A stretch of DNA of 64,000 nucleotides from JAPSGM01 sp963777045 (GTDB lineage: Bacteria > Chloroflexota > Limnocylindria > QHBO01), in NCBI GenBank assembly GCA_963777045.1, contig CAVZPD010000022.1, positions 1-64,000 of the forward strand. The letters are read 5' to 3'. The notes beneath the pieces were generated by a model. It searched no databases, was not told the DNA's origin, and worked only from the letters and a program-made list of their open reading frames with translations. This document shows, one piece after another, positions 47,671 to 56,428 of this stretch (its first letter is position 1; each line of letters starts with the position of its first letter). The position numbers and the translations under genes are program-made.

Positions 47671-48414
47671 TCAGCTTCCGAGCCGCAGCTGCTCGGCCGT
47701 CTCCCTCAGCCGTCGCTCCTCGTCGTGGATGACGGTGATGCAGCTGCACGAGCGCTCCAGGAGGCCGTCGGCGTCAAGGATGCGGACGCTTCCCCGGCTA
47801 TAGGTGATCAGCCCGGCGTCCTTGAACTGGCGCACCACCACCGAGAGCGACGGTCGCTGTACGCCGATCATCTCCGACAGGAACTCCTGGGTGACGCCGA
47901 ACGGCGCCTCCTCGACCCGTTCGTGGGCCTGCAGCAGCCAGCGCGCCGCGCGCTGGTCCAATGGGTGGGCCCGATTACAGAGGATGAGCTGCGCCATGCT
48001 CACCATCACGACCTGGGTATAGCGCTGCAGCAAGCTCAGGAGCTTGCCCGCGTGCCGCAGCTCTGCCCGCAGGGCATCGGCCGGAAGGCGCGCCCCCGTC
48101 ATCGAGACCTGGACCATGGCGCGAACCGGCATTCGCCCGGTGCCCAGGAAGACGGGCAGACCTGTCATGCCCTCCCGCCCGACCATGGTGGTGTCGACCG
48201 ACTCGCCGTCGGGACTGACGGCGAGCAGGGACGCAATCCCGGTGACCGGGAAGTAGACGTAGTCGATCTCGGTGTCCTCGTGCTCCAGGACGGTGCCCCG
48301 CGCCAGGCTCACCGGTTTGAGGTCTGGCGCAATGCGTGAGAACTCGCTCTCCGGCAGCGCGGACAGGATGACGTTGCGTCGGATGTCGGGCGACGGGACT
48401 GCCACGTCGTCCAC
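47671..48414 (-). CDS. Crp/Fnr-family transcription regulator
   Basis: About 247 residues: an N-terminal cyclic-nucleotide-like barrel (SRIAPDLKPVSLARGTVLEH, VYFPVTGIASLLAVSPDGES), a long dimer helix (LLQRYTQVVMVSMAQLILCN) and a C-terminal Crp HTH (GVTQEFLSEMIGVQRPSLSV). A C-terminal extension has Cys-Ser-Cys. No FNR iron-sulfur cysteines are seen at the N-terminus. GTG 48414 is chosen because upstream DNA is AT-rich and promoter-like; ATGs at 48456 and 48465 are alternatives. Divergent from the response regulator. Confidence 0.85.
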   Translation of the reverse strand: MDDVAVPSPDIRRNVILSALPESEFSRIAPDLKPVSLARGTVLEHEDTEIDYVYFPVTGIASLLAVSPDGESVDTTMVGREGMTGLPVFLGTGRMPVRAMVQVSMTGARLPADALRAELRHAGKLLSLLQRYTQVVMVSMAQLILCNRAHPLDQRAARWLLQAHERVEEAPFGVTQEFLSEMIGVQRPSLSVVVRQFKDAGLITYSRGSVRILDADGLLERSCSCITVIHDEERRLRETAEQLRLGS

Positions 48415-48514
48415 CCTAGCACTTGCCCCGTATGTAAGATGTATGACGGAAGACATATGGGACATGGAGTAGGCTCGTTGCTCGAGTGGCACGGGGCTCT
48501 TGCGGAGGGTTGCC

Positions 48515-49312
48515 ATGGGAGATGACGTTCTCGTGCGTGGATCGGCCCGGATCACGCTGGTCGAGGCAAACGCGGACCTGAGGTCAGTGGTCACCGAGAT
48601 CCTGCAGCTGGCGGGGTACGATGTCTGTTCGCTCTCCGGCGAAGGCCTGGAGGCCGCCGCGATTGCCGAGACGCGGCCGGACGTTACCGTCCTCGACCTC
48701 GGACTTGAGGGTGCGAGCGAAGGGTCCGCGGGCTGGCAGTGGCTGCAATGCGTGCGCTCCGACGCACTGCTTCAGCAGGTTCCCACGCTGATCTGCTCCG
48801 CCGACCTGCAGGCGTTGCGACGACACGCCGGGGAGATCGACTCGGATCCTCTGCTCGCTGCTCTCGAGATACCGTTCGGTGTCGAGGAGCTCGAGGAGGC
48901 GGTGTCGCAGCTGCTCGACCGGCGGCCTGCGCCGCTCTGGGACGACGGCGACCTGGTTCTCGTGGCTGACGAGGAATCCCGCCTGCTTGACGCTTCGCGG
49001 GCCGCCTTGCGGCTGCTGGGCTTCGAAGCGCGCGAACTGCGCTCGCTGCGGGTGGCCGACATCGTGGCCCATGCGGTGGAATGGACGGACGCGGCCTGGG
49101 AGCGGTATCGCTCGGAGGGTCGGTGGATGGGCAACGTGGCGCTCCGTGCGGCCGACGGCCGTCAGATCGTGGCGTACTCGGTCGCCGAGATCATGCGGCG
49201 CGACGGCCGTCTGTGGCACATCTCGCGCCTCTCGCTGCAGGCCGCCGATCCCTCGAGCGAGGACGGCGCGCGCGACACCATGCCGGTCAAGGAGGCCGTC
49301 GCCTCGGGCTGA
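48515..49312 (+). CDS. Degenerate receiver plus PAS-like protein
   Basis: 265 residues from ATG 48515, with GGAGGG upstream. The receiver (about 12-130) has acidic residues in VEANADLRS, a phospho-acceptor-like Asp61 (VLDLGLE) and ICSAD, but the conserved KPF lysine is replaced (LEIPFGVEEL), so phosphotransfer is doubtful. A PAS-type domain follows (ESRLLDASRAALRLLGFEAR, RAADGRQIVAYSVAEIM). Divergent from the Crp/Fnr gene. Likely a regulatory sensor without a visible output domain. Confidence 0.75.
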   Translation: MGDDVLVRGSARITLVEANADLRSVVTEILQLAGYDVCSLSGEGLEAAAIAETRPDVTVLDLGLEGASEGSAGWQWLQCVRSDALLQQVPTLICSADLQALRRHAGEIDSDPLLAALEIPFGVEELEEAVSQLLDRRPAPLWDDGDLVLVADEESRLLDASRAALRLLGFEARELRSLRVADIVAHAVEWTDAAWERYRSEGRWMGNVALRAADGRQIVAYSVAEIMRRDGRLWHISRLSLQAADPSSEDGARDTMPVKEAVASG

Positions 49313-49343
49313 GCGGCCATCGTCCCATGGGTTCGCAGGCGGC

Positions 49344-49349
49344 TAGAAT
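49344..49349 (+). promoter_or_regulatory. Candidate -10 element for tRNA-Arg
   Basis: TAGAAT at 49344-49349 is five of six matches to TATAAT and lies 33 bp before the tRNA. I do not see a clear -35 box at the right distance, so confidence is modest. Confidence 0.35.
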
Positions 49350-49382
49350 GCCTTCCGGGGTGGCCTGACGGCCGCCAGTCGT

Positions 49383-49458
49383 GCGCCTGTAGCTCAATGG
49401 ATAGAGCATCTGACTTCGGATCAGAAGGTTGCGGGTTCGAATCCTGCCGGGCGCGCCA
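49383..49458 (+). tRNA. tRNA-Arg(TCG)
   Basis: A complete 76-base cloverleaf including encoded CCA. Acceptor stem GCGCCTG pairs with CGGGCGC with one G-T pair, D-arm GCTC..GAGC, anticodon stem TCTGA/TCAGA with loop CTTCGGA giving anticodon TCG, and T-arm GCGGGTTCGAATCCTGC. TCG reads CGA arginine codons. It stands alone; the remaining 275 bp up to the next gene contain nothing I recognise. Confidence 0.97.
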
Positions 49459-49733
49459 TCTTCCTTCGACGAAGCCATGGCAGCGCTCGCCGCCCGGATA
49501 TCAGCCCCGCTGATGAACGGGAGAACGACCGCGTCGTCCACCGCCGCGTCATCAGCCGGGGCGATGAACCGGGCAGCGAACCGGGTAGATCCGGCGCCGA
49601 TGGGCTGCCCGTTCCACAGATGATCGCCGGGACTGATAAGTAGGCCGGCGGAGCGAGGCCGAAGAGCCACGCCCGCATGGCACGGCGCGTACCATGCGGA
49701 AGCGGATGAGCCACGCAACATGAGCTGTCGCCG

Positions 49734-50969
49734 ATGACGGTAGTGGCGACCGACGGCCGGCGGGGCGAGTCGACCGAGCTGTTGGTCCGCCCCGATATCC
49801 TGGCCGGGGCCGTGCTGACGGGACTCGCCCTCCTCAGCTACTGGCTCACCGGTCCCTCCGGTGCCGGCGGCGACTCATTCGTGCCGCTGGCCGATGCGTT
49901 CCTGCACGGTCGCCTCTCGATCCCGGTCGATCGTCCGTGGCTCGAGCTGATCCCAGCGCCCGACGGCGGACAGTTCTCGCCCTTCCCGCCGGTACCCGCC
50001 GTGGTGCTCATGCCGGTGGTCGCACTGACGAACCTCGTCGGAGCGGGAGAGGTGGCCTCGAACCCAGTATCCGCCGTCATCGGCGCCGCCAACGTGGCGC
50101 TCGTCTTCTGGCTGCTCGGCCGCATGGGGGTGGAGCTTCGGGTCCGGCAGCTGCTGACCATCGGCTTTGCCTTCACCACGCACTGGTGGGTGGCCGGCAT
50201 GGCGGGAACGCACCTCTACGCGCAGACGGTGGCCGTCTTCTTCCTGCTCCTCGCGCTCCACGTCGCGCTGAGCCGCCGCTGGCCCGTTGCCGCCGGGCTC
50301 CTGCTCGGGCTCGCAGCCGGGTCCAGGCTACCGACCGGCCTGGCCCTGCCGCTGCTGCTGGCCTTCTACGCCGACGGCCGGCGCCGCCCGACGCGGGCGC
50401 AGGCCGTGCTGCTCGCCGGCCTGGCCCTGCCGGTGCTGCTGCTGGCCTGGTACAACGTGGCTCGGTTCGGCTCGCCATTCGACTTCGGCTACGCGCACAT
50501 CCCATCGGGCGAGCTCGGGCTTGTGATCGATGAGCCGTGGTTCAGCCACGGGCTCGTCTCACCCCTCTACATCCCGCGCCACCTGTACGCCATGCTGCTG
50601 CAGGGCTTCGTGTGGGTGGACCAGGCTCCGTTCCTGCGGCCGAACGTCACCGGGCTGGCCCTGACCCTGTCGGCGCCGTTCCTCTTCTTCGCGACAGCCG
50701 CCTGGCGCGTCCGCCAGCGCCAGCCGCTGGTGCCGCTCGCGCTGGCCAGCGTCGCGCTGATCCTGCTGCCGGACGCGATGCATGGCTCGTGGGGCTTCGC
50801 CCAGTTCGGGTACCGCTTCGTCCTGGACGCCATGCCGGTGCTGGTGCTCCTGCTCGGCTGGGCCTACCGCGAGCGGGCGACGGGCTGGCTGGTCGCGGCG
50901 GTGGCCATCGGGGTCGTGGTCCACGCCTACGGCATCTACGCGATCAACGTCCTCAAGTTCGTCTCCTAG
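49734..50969 (+). CDS. Multipass membrane protein, GT-C glycosyltransferase-like
   Basis: 411 residues with about ten helices. The loop after helix one carries SFVPLADAFLHGRLSIPVDR and GGQFSPFPPVPAVVLMPVVA, the acidic/basic pattern seen in GT-C (mannosyltransferase-like) membrane enzymes. Later helices carry HLYAQTVAVFFLLLALHV and SWGFAQFGYRFVLDAMPV. It would use a polyprenyl-phosphate sugar donor if it is such an enzyme. Ends 9 bp from the convergent KimA-like gene. Family call is tentative. Confidence 0.65.
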   Translation: MTVVATDGRRGESTELLVRPDILAGAVLTGLALLSYWLTGPSGAGGDSFVPLADAFLHGRLSIPVDRPWLELIPAPDGGQFSPFPPVPAVVLMPVVALTNLVGAGEVASNPVSAVIGAANVALVFWLLGRMGVELRVRQLLTIGFAFTTHWWVAGMAGTHLYAQTVAVFFLLLALHVALSRRWPVAAGLLLGLAAGSRLPTGLALPLLLAFYADGRRRPTRAQAVLLAGLALPVLLLAWYNVARFGSPFDFGYAHIPSGELGLVIDEPWFSHGLVSPLYIPRHLYAMLLQGFVWVDQAPFLRPNVTGLALTLSAPFLFFATAAWRVRQRQPLVPLALASVALILLPDAMHGSWGFAQFGYRFVLDAMPVLVLLLGWAYRERATGWLVAAVAIGVVVHAYGIYAINVLKFVS

Positions 50970-50978
50970 GGCGGGCGC

Positions 50979-53051
50979 TCAGGCCTTCGGCGGGCCGCGG
51001 CGGATCTGGTAGGGGACGTCGGCCACGATGGTGTTCGGTCGCCGGAAGAGCCGCAGCTTGAGGCGCAGCGCGGTCTGGTTGTGGAGCAGGTTCTCCCACC
51101 AGTGGCGCGGCACCACCTCGGACAGCACGACTACCACCGGGCGGTCGGGATCCTGTGCCTGCAGCGCGTCCATGTAGCGGAGCAGCGGTCCGACCAGGGC
51201 GCGGTAGGGCGACTCCACCACCACCAGCTCTGTCTTGCCCGCCCACTCCGGCCAGCGCGAGCGCAGCTCGCTGGCAGATTCGGGGTCGTTGGTGATGTGC
51301 ACGGCGGTCGCGTGGTCGCTGATCGAGTTCGCGAAGGCGATGGCCTGGCGCGCCGTGCGGTCGAGTCGCGCGATGGGCACGATCACCAGCGGCTCCGCGG
51401 CGATCTCGCGGCCCTCCGGGATGTGGTCGAGCTCCAGCTGCTGCTCCAGGCTGCGGTAGTGATGCCGAATCGCGCTGAGCAGCGCCATCATCATCGGCAC
51501 CAGGAGCACCACCAGCCAGGCGCCGGCGAAGAAGTTCGACGAGCCGACCACCAGCATGACCACGAAGGTCGTGAGGGCACCCAGACCGTTGATCAGCAGT
51601 CCCTGCTGCCAGCCGCGCTCGCGCCGCCGATACCAGCGCATGAGCATGCCGCCCTGGGACAGCGTGAAGGCGATGAAGACGCCCAGCGTGTAGAGCGGGA
51701 TCAGGCCGGAGACCTTGGCCTGGAAGACGACGATCAGCAGGGCGGCAAGGCCGGAGAGTGCCACGATGCCAGTGGTAAAGGCCAGCCGCTCCCCGCGGAA
51801 GGCGAACTGGCGCGGCAGGAAGCCGTCGCGCGCCAGGAAGGACGACAGGCGCGGGAAGTCGGCGAAGCTGGTGTTGGCAGCCAGGACCAGGATCAGCGCG
51901 GTGGCGACCTGGGCCAGGATCAGGATCCAGCCCGAGCCGGCGACGTTGCGCACCAGCATCGAGAGGACGGTCTGGTGCTCGTCTGGGTCGGGGACGATCC
52001 CCGAGGCGCTGGCCAGCACGGCGATGCCCAGGAACATGACCCCGAAGATGGCCGCCGCCCAGGTCAGGGTAGTCCGCGCGTTCTTCCACTCCGGCGGCTT
52101 GAAGGCCGGGACGCCGTCGGAGATCGCCTCGACGCCGGTGAGCGCCACGGCGCCCTGGGAGAAGGCGCGCAGGATCAGGAAGAGGCCGAGTGCCATGCCC
52201 GCGCTGTCCCACTCCGCGCTCCAGCCGGCAGGGACGTCGTACTGCGGCAGGCCACCGCCGGGGAACATCCGCCAGAAGCCGATGGCGACGATGCCCAGCA
52301 TGATGGCGATGTAGAGGTAGGTGGGCGCCATGAAGATGGTTCCCGACTCACGGATGCCTCGCAGGTTGCCGAGCATCAGCAGCGCAACCGCCGAGACGCC
52401 GATGACGACCCGGTAGTCGACGAGCTCGGGGATGATCGAGGTCATGGCCGCGACGCCGGCCGAGACCGAGACCGCCACCGTCACGACGTAGCCGATGAGC
52501 AGCGCCGAGGCCGCCAGGATCCCGGCGTTGTCGCCCAGGTTGTCGCCCGCCACGAGGTAGCTGCTGGCGCCGTTGGGGTAGGCCTTGATCGTCTGCCGGT
52601 AGGAGAGCGAGACGATGGCCAGCATCACGATGATGAGCGCGGCGAGCGGGACCGTGAGCGTGAGGGCGGCTGTCCCCGTCAGCGCCAGCACCCGCATGAT
52701 CTCCTCGGGGCCGTAGGCGGACGAGCTGATGTTGTCGCTCGAGAAGACGGCCATGGCCTTGAGCTTGGTGAGGCGCTCGTGCTCTTCGCGCTCGGACGAG
52801 ATCGGCCGCCCGATGAGCGCGGTGCGCACCTTGCGCAGCGCCCCCGTCCATCCCGTGCGATCGAGGACCGTCCTCTCGGAGGCGATCAGCGTCCCCTCGT
52901 CGGAACGCTCGAACTGGTCCTCGAAGGGACGCACGATGCGCACGTAGGAGTCGCCCAGGCGCTTGCCTCGGCGCTTCTCGCGCACTTCCAGCAGGGGATC
53001 GACGCGCCGCTCCTCGGCCCCCCGTGGGCGACGCGGTGGTTCGTTTGCCAT
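50979..53051 (-). CDS. KimA-like potassium transporter (APC superfamily)
   Basis: 690 residues. A soluble N-terminus (about 95) is followed by about 12 helices of APC/KUP type; the first reads FSSDNISSSAYGPEEIMRVL, the hallmark of the KimA/YdaO group. Residues about 555-690 form a universal-stress-like domain (EPLVIVPIARLDRTARQAIA, VVVLSEVVPRHWWENLLHN), which in Bacillus KimA binds c-di-AMP. High-affinity, proton-coupled K+ uptake is the likely role. No c-di-AMP riboswitch is recognised upstream (76-bp gap). Confidence 0.85.
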   Translation of the reverse strand: MANEPPRRPRGAEERRVDPLLEVREKRRGKRLGDSYVRIVRPFEDQFERSDEGTLIASERTVLDRTGWTGALRKVRTALIGRPISSEREEHERLTKLKAMAVFSSDNISSSAYGPEEIMRVLALTGTAALTLTVPLAALIIVMLAIVSLSYRQTIKAYPNGASSYLVAGDNLGDNAGILAASALLIGYVVTVAVSVSAGVAAMTSIIPELVDYRVVIGVSAVALLMLGNLRGIRESGTIFMAPTYLYIAIMLGIVAIGFWRMFPGGGLPQYDVPAGWSAEWDSAGMALGLFLILRAFSQGAVALTGVEAISDGVPAFKPPEWKNARTTLTWAAAIFGVMFLGIAVLASASGIVPDPDEHQTVLSMLVRNVAGSGWILILAQVATALILVLAANTSFADFPRLSSFLARDGFLPRQFAFRGERLAFTTGIVALSGLAALLIVVFQAKVSGLIPLYTLGVFIAFTLSQGGMLMRWYRRRERGWQQGLLINGLGALTTFVVMLVVGSSNFFAGAWLVVLLVPMMMALLSAIRHHYRSLEQQLELDHIPEGREIAAEPLVIVPIARLDRTARQAIAFANSISDHATAVHITNDPESASELRSRWPEWAGKTELVVVESPYRALVGPLLRYMDALQAQDPDRPVVVVLSEVVPRHWWENLLHNQTALRLKLRLFRRPNTIVADVPYQIRRGPPKA

Positions 53052-53127
53052 TCGACCGCCTATTCAACCACCCGCCGCGGCCCACCGTCTGGCCCTGCCT
53101 GCCGATGCGCGCTGCCAGGCTCCGTGT

Positions 53128-53952
53128 TCAATGCTGGCCGAGCGTGCCGCGAACCCGCATCCGGTGCTCGGTGCGCAGGAAGACCGCGCGGCCCAGCCAG
53201 ATGACGAGCGCCGGCATCGCCAGCAGGACGAGCCACTCCAACATCGGGTCGATGAGCGGCCGCGTCCCCATGGCGTAGACCCGCAGCAGGTCGACCGCGT
53301 AGGTGGTGGGCAGCGCGTAGGCGATCGGCTGGATCAGGGCGGGCAGGACGACGACCGGGAAGGCAACGCCTGACATCGACGAGAACATGAAGTTGGTGGC
53401 GTCCACGAAGAAGTTCGGCTCGCGAATCAGCAGGACCGACGAGGCCACGAGGAAGCCAATGCCGACCAGGCTGAGCACGGCGAGGGCCAGGGCGGGGAGC
53501 GCCAGCAGCACGGCCGGCGACACCTTCGCGCCGAAGACGGTCAGGCCGATGACAACCAGCACGGCGCCGGCCATGCCGGCGATCGCCAGGCCGGAGATGG
53601 CACGTCCCAGCACCAGCGTCTCCGGGCGCGTGGGGGTCAGCCAGGCGGGCTCGAGCGTACCGGCGTCCATCTCCCGCTTCAGGCCGAAGGCCATCTCCCA
53701 GAAGGCAGTCGCCACCAGGCCGCTCACCACGATGCCGAGGAACAGGTAGCCGGCCAGGTCGTCCGTTCCGGTGAGCGACTCGAGGCCGATGGCGCGGCCG
53801 CCGACCATGAAGGCTGCCCCCAGCAGCAGGCTGGGCAGCAGGAACTGGTAGAGCGGCTGGAGCACCTCGTTGGCCAGCTGCAGCGGGTAGCGGCGGGCCA
53901 TCTGCAGCTCCTTGCGGGCGATCGCCAGGGCGGCGCGCAGTTCGGCGTTCAT
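53128..53952 (-). CDS. ABC-2 type permease
   Basis: 274 residues, six helices in the ABC-2 pattern: ARRYPLQLANEVLQPLYQFL at the N-terminus, a long EMAFGLKREMDAGTLEPAWL coupling loop after helix two, and LPALIQPIAYALPTTYAVDL before the last helices. The permease half of an exporter with the gene at 53957-54751 as the other half. It starts 4 bp after that gene stops. The substrate may be a drug, lipid or polysaccharide. Confidence 0.88.
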   Translation of the reverse strand: MNAELRAALAIARKELQMARRYPLQLANEVLQPLYQFLLPSLLLGAAFMVGGRAIGLESLTGTDDLAGYLFLGIVVSGLVATAFWEMAFGLKREMDAGTLEPAWLTPTRPETLVLGRAISGLAIAGMAGAVLVVIGLTVFGAKVSPAVLLALPALALAVLSLVGIGFLVASSVLLIREPNFFVDATNFMFSSMSGVAFPVVVLPALIQPIAYALPTTYAVDLLRVYAMGTRPLIDPMLEWLVLLAMPALVIWLGRAVFLRTEHRMRVRGTLGQH

Positions 53953-53956
53953 CGGC

Positions 53957-54751
53957 TCAGTACTGCGCCAGGCTGCCGCCGCGACGGGCGTAGCGCTCGG
54001 TTCGGCGGAAGGCGACGACCGCCAGCCCGCAGAGGGCCAGGCCCAGCGCCAGCAGCACGGACAGGTCCGGCAGCATCGAGCCGAGCTCCGCCCCGGTCAG
54101 CAGCACGCGCCGCAGGTCGGCGATCAGGTAGGTGGGCGGCAGGGCCAGCGCCACCGCCCGGCCCCACTCGGGCAGCACGATGATCGGGAAGCTCATGCCG
54201 CAGAAGACGGTGAAGATGCCGCGCACGCCCTGCACCAGCGAGCTCACCTCGCCGAAGCGCAGCACGACCGCGGCGAAGAGCGCTCCGAGCCCGTACAGGG
54301 CGGGAACGGCCACGGCGATCACGACAACGGCGCGCAGCGCTGCCGCCAGGCCGACCTCGACGCCGAAGACGAGGGTGATGGTGCCGCCCACCACCGCGTA
54401 CATCCAGAGCGCCCAGACCACCTGGCTGACCACCGGCCCGAAGAGGATCACCAGCCGCGAGACGGGCGTCATGAAGAGCGCCTCGAGCGAGCCGCGCACC
54501 TGCTCGGTGCGGAGCGCCGTGCCCGGACCCCACAGGATCATGCTGATCCACATGTAGGCCGCCCAGCCCAGGAACAGGAATCCGGCCACCTCGACCGTCC
54601 CCGAGCGCTGGGCGAACGCGTCCATGGCGGCCTGGCTGTCGCCCGAGTAGCCGCGCGCCTGCATGACGTAGAAGAGCGGCAGCGCGATCGGCCAGAACAG
54701 GAACCCGATGAACATGGTCGGGTAGCGGCGCAGGAGGCGCCACTCCTTCAT
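53957..54751 (-). CDS. ABC-2 type permease
   Basis: 264 residues, six helices: MKEWRLLRRYPTMFIGFLFW at the start, ILWGPGTALRTEQVRGSLEA coupling loop and VLPEWGRAVALALPPTYLIA near the end. Pairs with the next permease, both driven by the ATPase at 54800-55822. No earlier ATG or GTG is in frame, so ATG 54751 is used; the ATPase stop is 48 bp upstream. Confidence 0.87.
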   Translation of the reverse strand: MKEWRLLRRYPTMFIGFLFWPIALPLFYVMQARGYSGDSQAAMDAFAQRSGTVEVAGFLFLGWAAYMWISMILWGPGTALRTEQVRGSLEALFMTPVSRLVILFGPVVSQVVWALWMYAVVGGTITLVFGVEVGLAAALRAVVVIAVAVPALYGLGALFAAVVLRFGEVSSLVQGVRGIFTVFCGMSFPIIVLPEWGRAVALALPPTYLIADLRRVLLTGAELGSMLPDLSVLLALGLALCGLAVVAFRRTERYARRGGSLAQY

Positions 54752-54799
54752 CGCCGCCGCGCCGAAGGCGCGAAGGTCGCCCAGGAGGACCGACGGCGC

Positions 54800-55822
54800 T
54801 CATTCCCGCAGCCCCCGCCCGGTGAGCGAGATGAAGACATCCTCCAGCGTGACCGGCACCACCTCCACGTGGTCGATCCGCGCCTCCTCGGCGCGCGCCG
54901 CGTCGAAGGCGGCCGGGACGAAGTCGCGGGCGCTGCGGCAGTGCACCGTGATGCTGAGGCGTCCATCGGTCCCCAGCTCTTCGTGGACGACCTGGCCGGC
55001 GCGCCCCAGCCGCGAGACGAGCTGCCCGTCCAGGGTGCCGTCCGCGAGAGGCGAGACCTCAAGCCGCACGACCTCGGTGGCGCCCACGGTCTGCTTCAGG
55101 CGCGCCGGCGTGTCGAGCGCCACCACCCTTCCGTGGTCGACGATCGCGATCCGGTCGCAGAGCTGATCGGCCTCCTCCATGTAGTGAGTCGTAAGCAGCA
55201 CCGTCCGCCCCTGCGCCTTGAGCTCGCGCACGCGGTCGCGCAGGTCGCGCGCCGATTGGGGATCGAGGCCGACCGTCGGTTCGTCCAGCAGCAGCAGCTG
55301 CGGGTCCGGCAGGAGCGCACGGGCGAGCACCATCCGCTGGCGCATGCCGGTGCTGAAGCGTTCCACGTAGTCTTCGTCGCGATCCTCCAGGTGGACGGCG
55401 CGGAGCGCACCATCGATCCGGGCACGAGCCTCTGCCGGCGGCACGTGGTACAGCGCCGCGAAGTACTCCAGGTTCTCCCGGGCAGTGAGCTTCCAGTAGA
55501 GGCTGCGCCCGTCGGAGAGGACCGCTCCCATCCGACGTCGAATCTCTCGCGCCTGGGTCACCACGTCGAGGCCCAGGATGCGCGCGCTCCCGGCCGTCGG
55601 CTCGAGGAGCGTCGCCAGCATCTTCATGGTCGTCGTCTTGCCGGCGCCGTTCGGCCCCAGCACGCCGAAGATCTCGCCCACCGCCACCTCCAGGTCGACG
55701 CCGTCGACCGCGCGGAACCGCTCCCGGCGGTCGGGCTCGCGGCGCAGCCGCTGCCAGGTCGTGCGACGTCCGCGCTCGAACTCCTTTACCAGTCCCCTGG
55801 CCTCGATCGCGAGCGCGGTCAT
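54800..55822 (-). CDS. ABC transporter ATP-binding protein (ABC-2/daunorubicin-resistance type)
   Basis: 340 residues: Walker A GPNGAGKTT, signature FSTGMRQRMVLARAL, Walker B LLLLDEPTVGLD and TTHYMEEAD H-loop. A C-terminal 100-residue extension (RLEVSPLADGTLDGQLVSRL) is typical of ABC-2 exporter ATPases. Its ATG overlaps the stop of a truncated MFS gene (ATGA), and its ribosome site (GAGGAGG) lies inside that stump. It powers the two permeases that follow. Confidence 0.92.
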   Translation of the reverse strand: MTALAIEARGLVKEFERGRRTTWQRLRREPDRRERFRAVDGVDLEVAVGEIFGVLGPNGAGKTTTMKMLATLLEPTAGSARILGLDVVTQAREIRRRMGAVLSDGRSLYWKLTARENLEYFAALYHVPPAEARARIDGALRAVHLEDRDEDYVERFSTGMRQRMVLARALLPDPQLLLLDEPTVGLDPQSARDLRDRVRELKAQGRTVLLTTHYMEEADQLCDRIAIVDHGRVVALDTPARLKQTVGATEVVRLEVSPLADGTLDGQLVSRLGRAGQVVHEELGTDGRLSITVHCRSARDFVPAAFDAARAEEARIDHVEVVPVTLEDVFISLTGRGLRE

Positions 55823-56040
55823 GCCGCGGCCTCCTCGTGCATCCCGAGCGCCAGGCCGGAGGCGGTGAGCTGCAGGGTGAGCCAGGCGAGGGCGACGAAG
55901 TGGAACTGGTCGCCCAGCAGCGAGATGCTCTCGCCGGTGAACACGAGGCGGAAGTCGCGCTCCCGCAGCGGCTGCGCGAGGCGCGGGCCGGCGGCCGAGG
56001 CGGTCGGAGCCGCCGGAGGCGTGGTGGTGGTCACATCCAT
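55819..56040 (-). pseudogene. N-terminal stump of an MFS transporter, or a small membrane protein
   Basis: 73 residues. A Thr/Pro/Ala-rich tail leads into PLRERDFRLVFTGESISLLG and DQFHFVALAWLTLQLTASGLALG, the standard first helix and start of helix two of an MFS drug-efflux-type transporter. It then stops after MHEEAAA. Its stop overlaps the ABC ATPase start (ATGA). The break falls exactly at the ATPase ribosome site, as if the rest of the MFS gene had been deleted and joined to the ABC operon. It could now act as a leader. No frameshift restores the missing MFS part. Confidence 0.7.
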
Positions 56041-56047
56041 GGTGCTG

Positions 56048-56428
56048 CTACTCCAAGGTGATGAGGACGCCGTCGCCACCTTCGTCCTCGGTGTCGACGA
56101 TGATCCCGGCGGTCTCGTTGTCGACCGCCTGCTCGATCATGGCTGCGTAGTTGTCCGGGATGCCGGGGACGGCTCGAGCGGCGGCCGCCGCAAAGGCGAG
56201 GGGGATGCGCAGGTCCACGACGTGACGCCCGCGCTCCGTGACCTGGATCCGGACTCGGCGTCCCCGTGACGCGGCGCCACGATCCTCGCCGCGGTGGCCG
56301 GGATGATGCGCTGCCTCGCGCCGTGCGCCCGTCGGCGCCGAGAGCGCCTCGATGATGGGGGCGGCCTCCTCGGCGCTGAGCTTCCCTTCGGCCACGAGGC
56401 GCAGGATGGTGCCCAGCTCGTCACGCAT
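56048..56428 (-). CDS. SHOCT-like domain protein
   Basis: 126 residues. N-terminal MRDELGTILRLVAEGKLSAE is the SHOCT-like helical pair often found with DUF4097 proteins. The C-terminal part (VRIQVTERGRHVVDLRIPLA, ETAGIIVDTEDEGGDGVLIT) matches the beta-rich tail of proteins in such operons. It overlaps the DUF4097 gene by eight bases. Function unknown; the context suggests envelope stress sensing. Confidence 0.72.
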   Translation of the reverse strand: MRDELGTILRLVAEGKLSAEEAAPIIEALSAPTGARREAAHHPGHRGEDRGAASRGRRVRIQVTERGRHVVDLRIPLAFAAAAARAVPGIPDNYAAMIEQAVDNETAGIIVDTEDEGGDGVLITLE

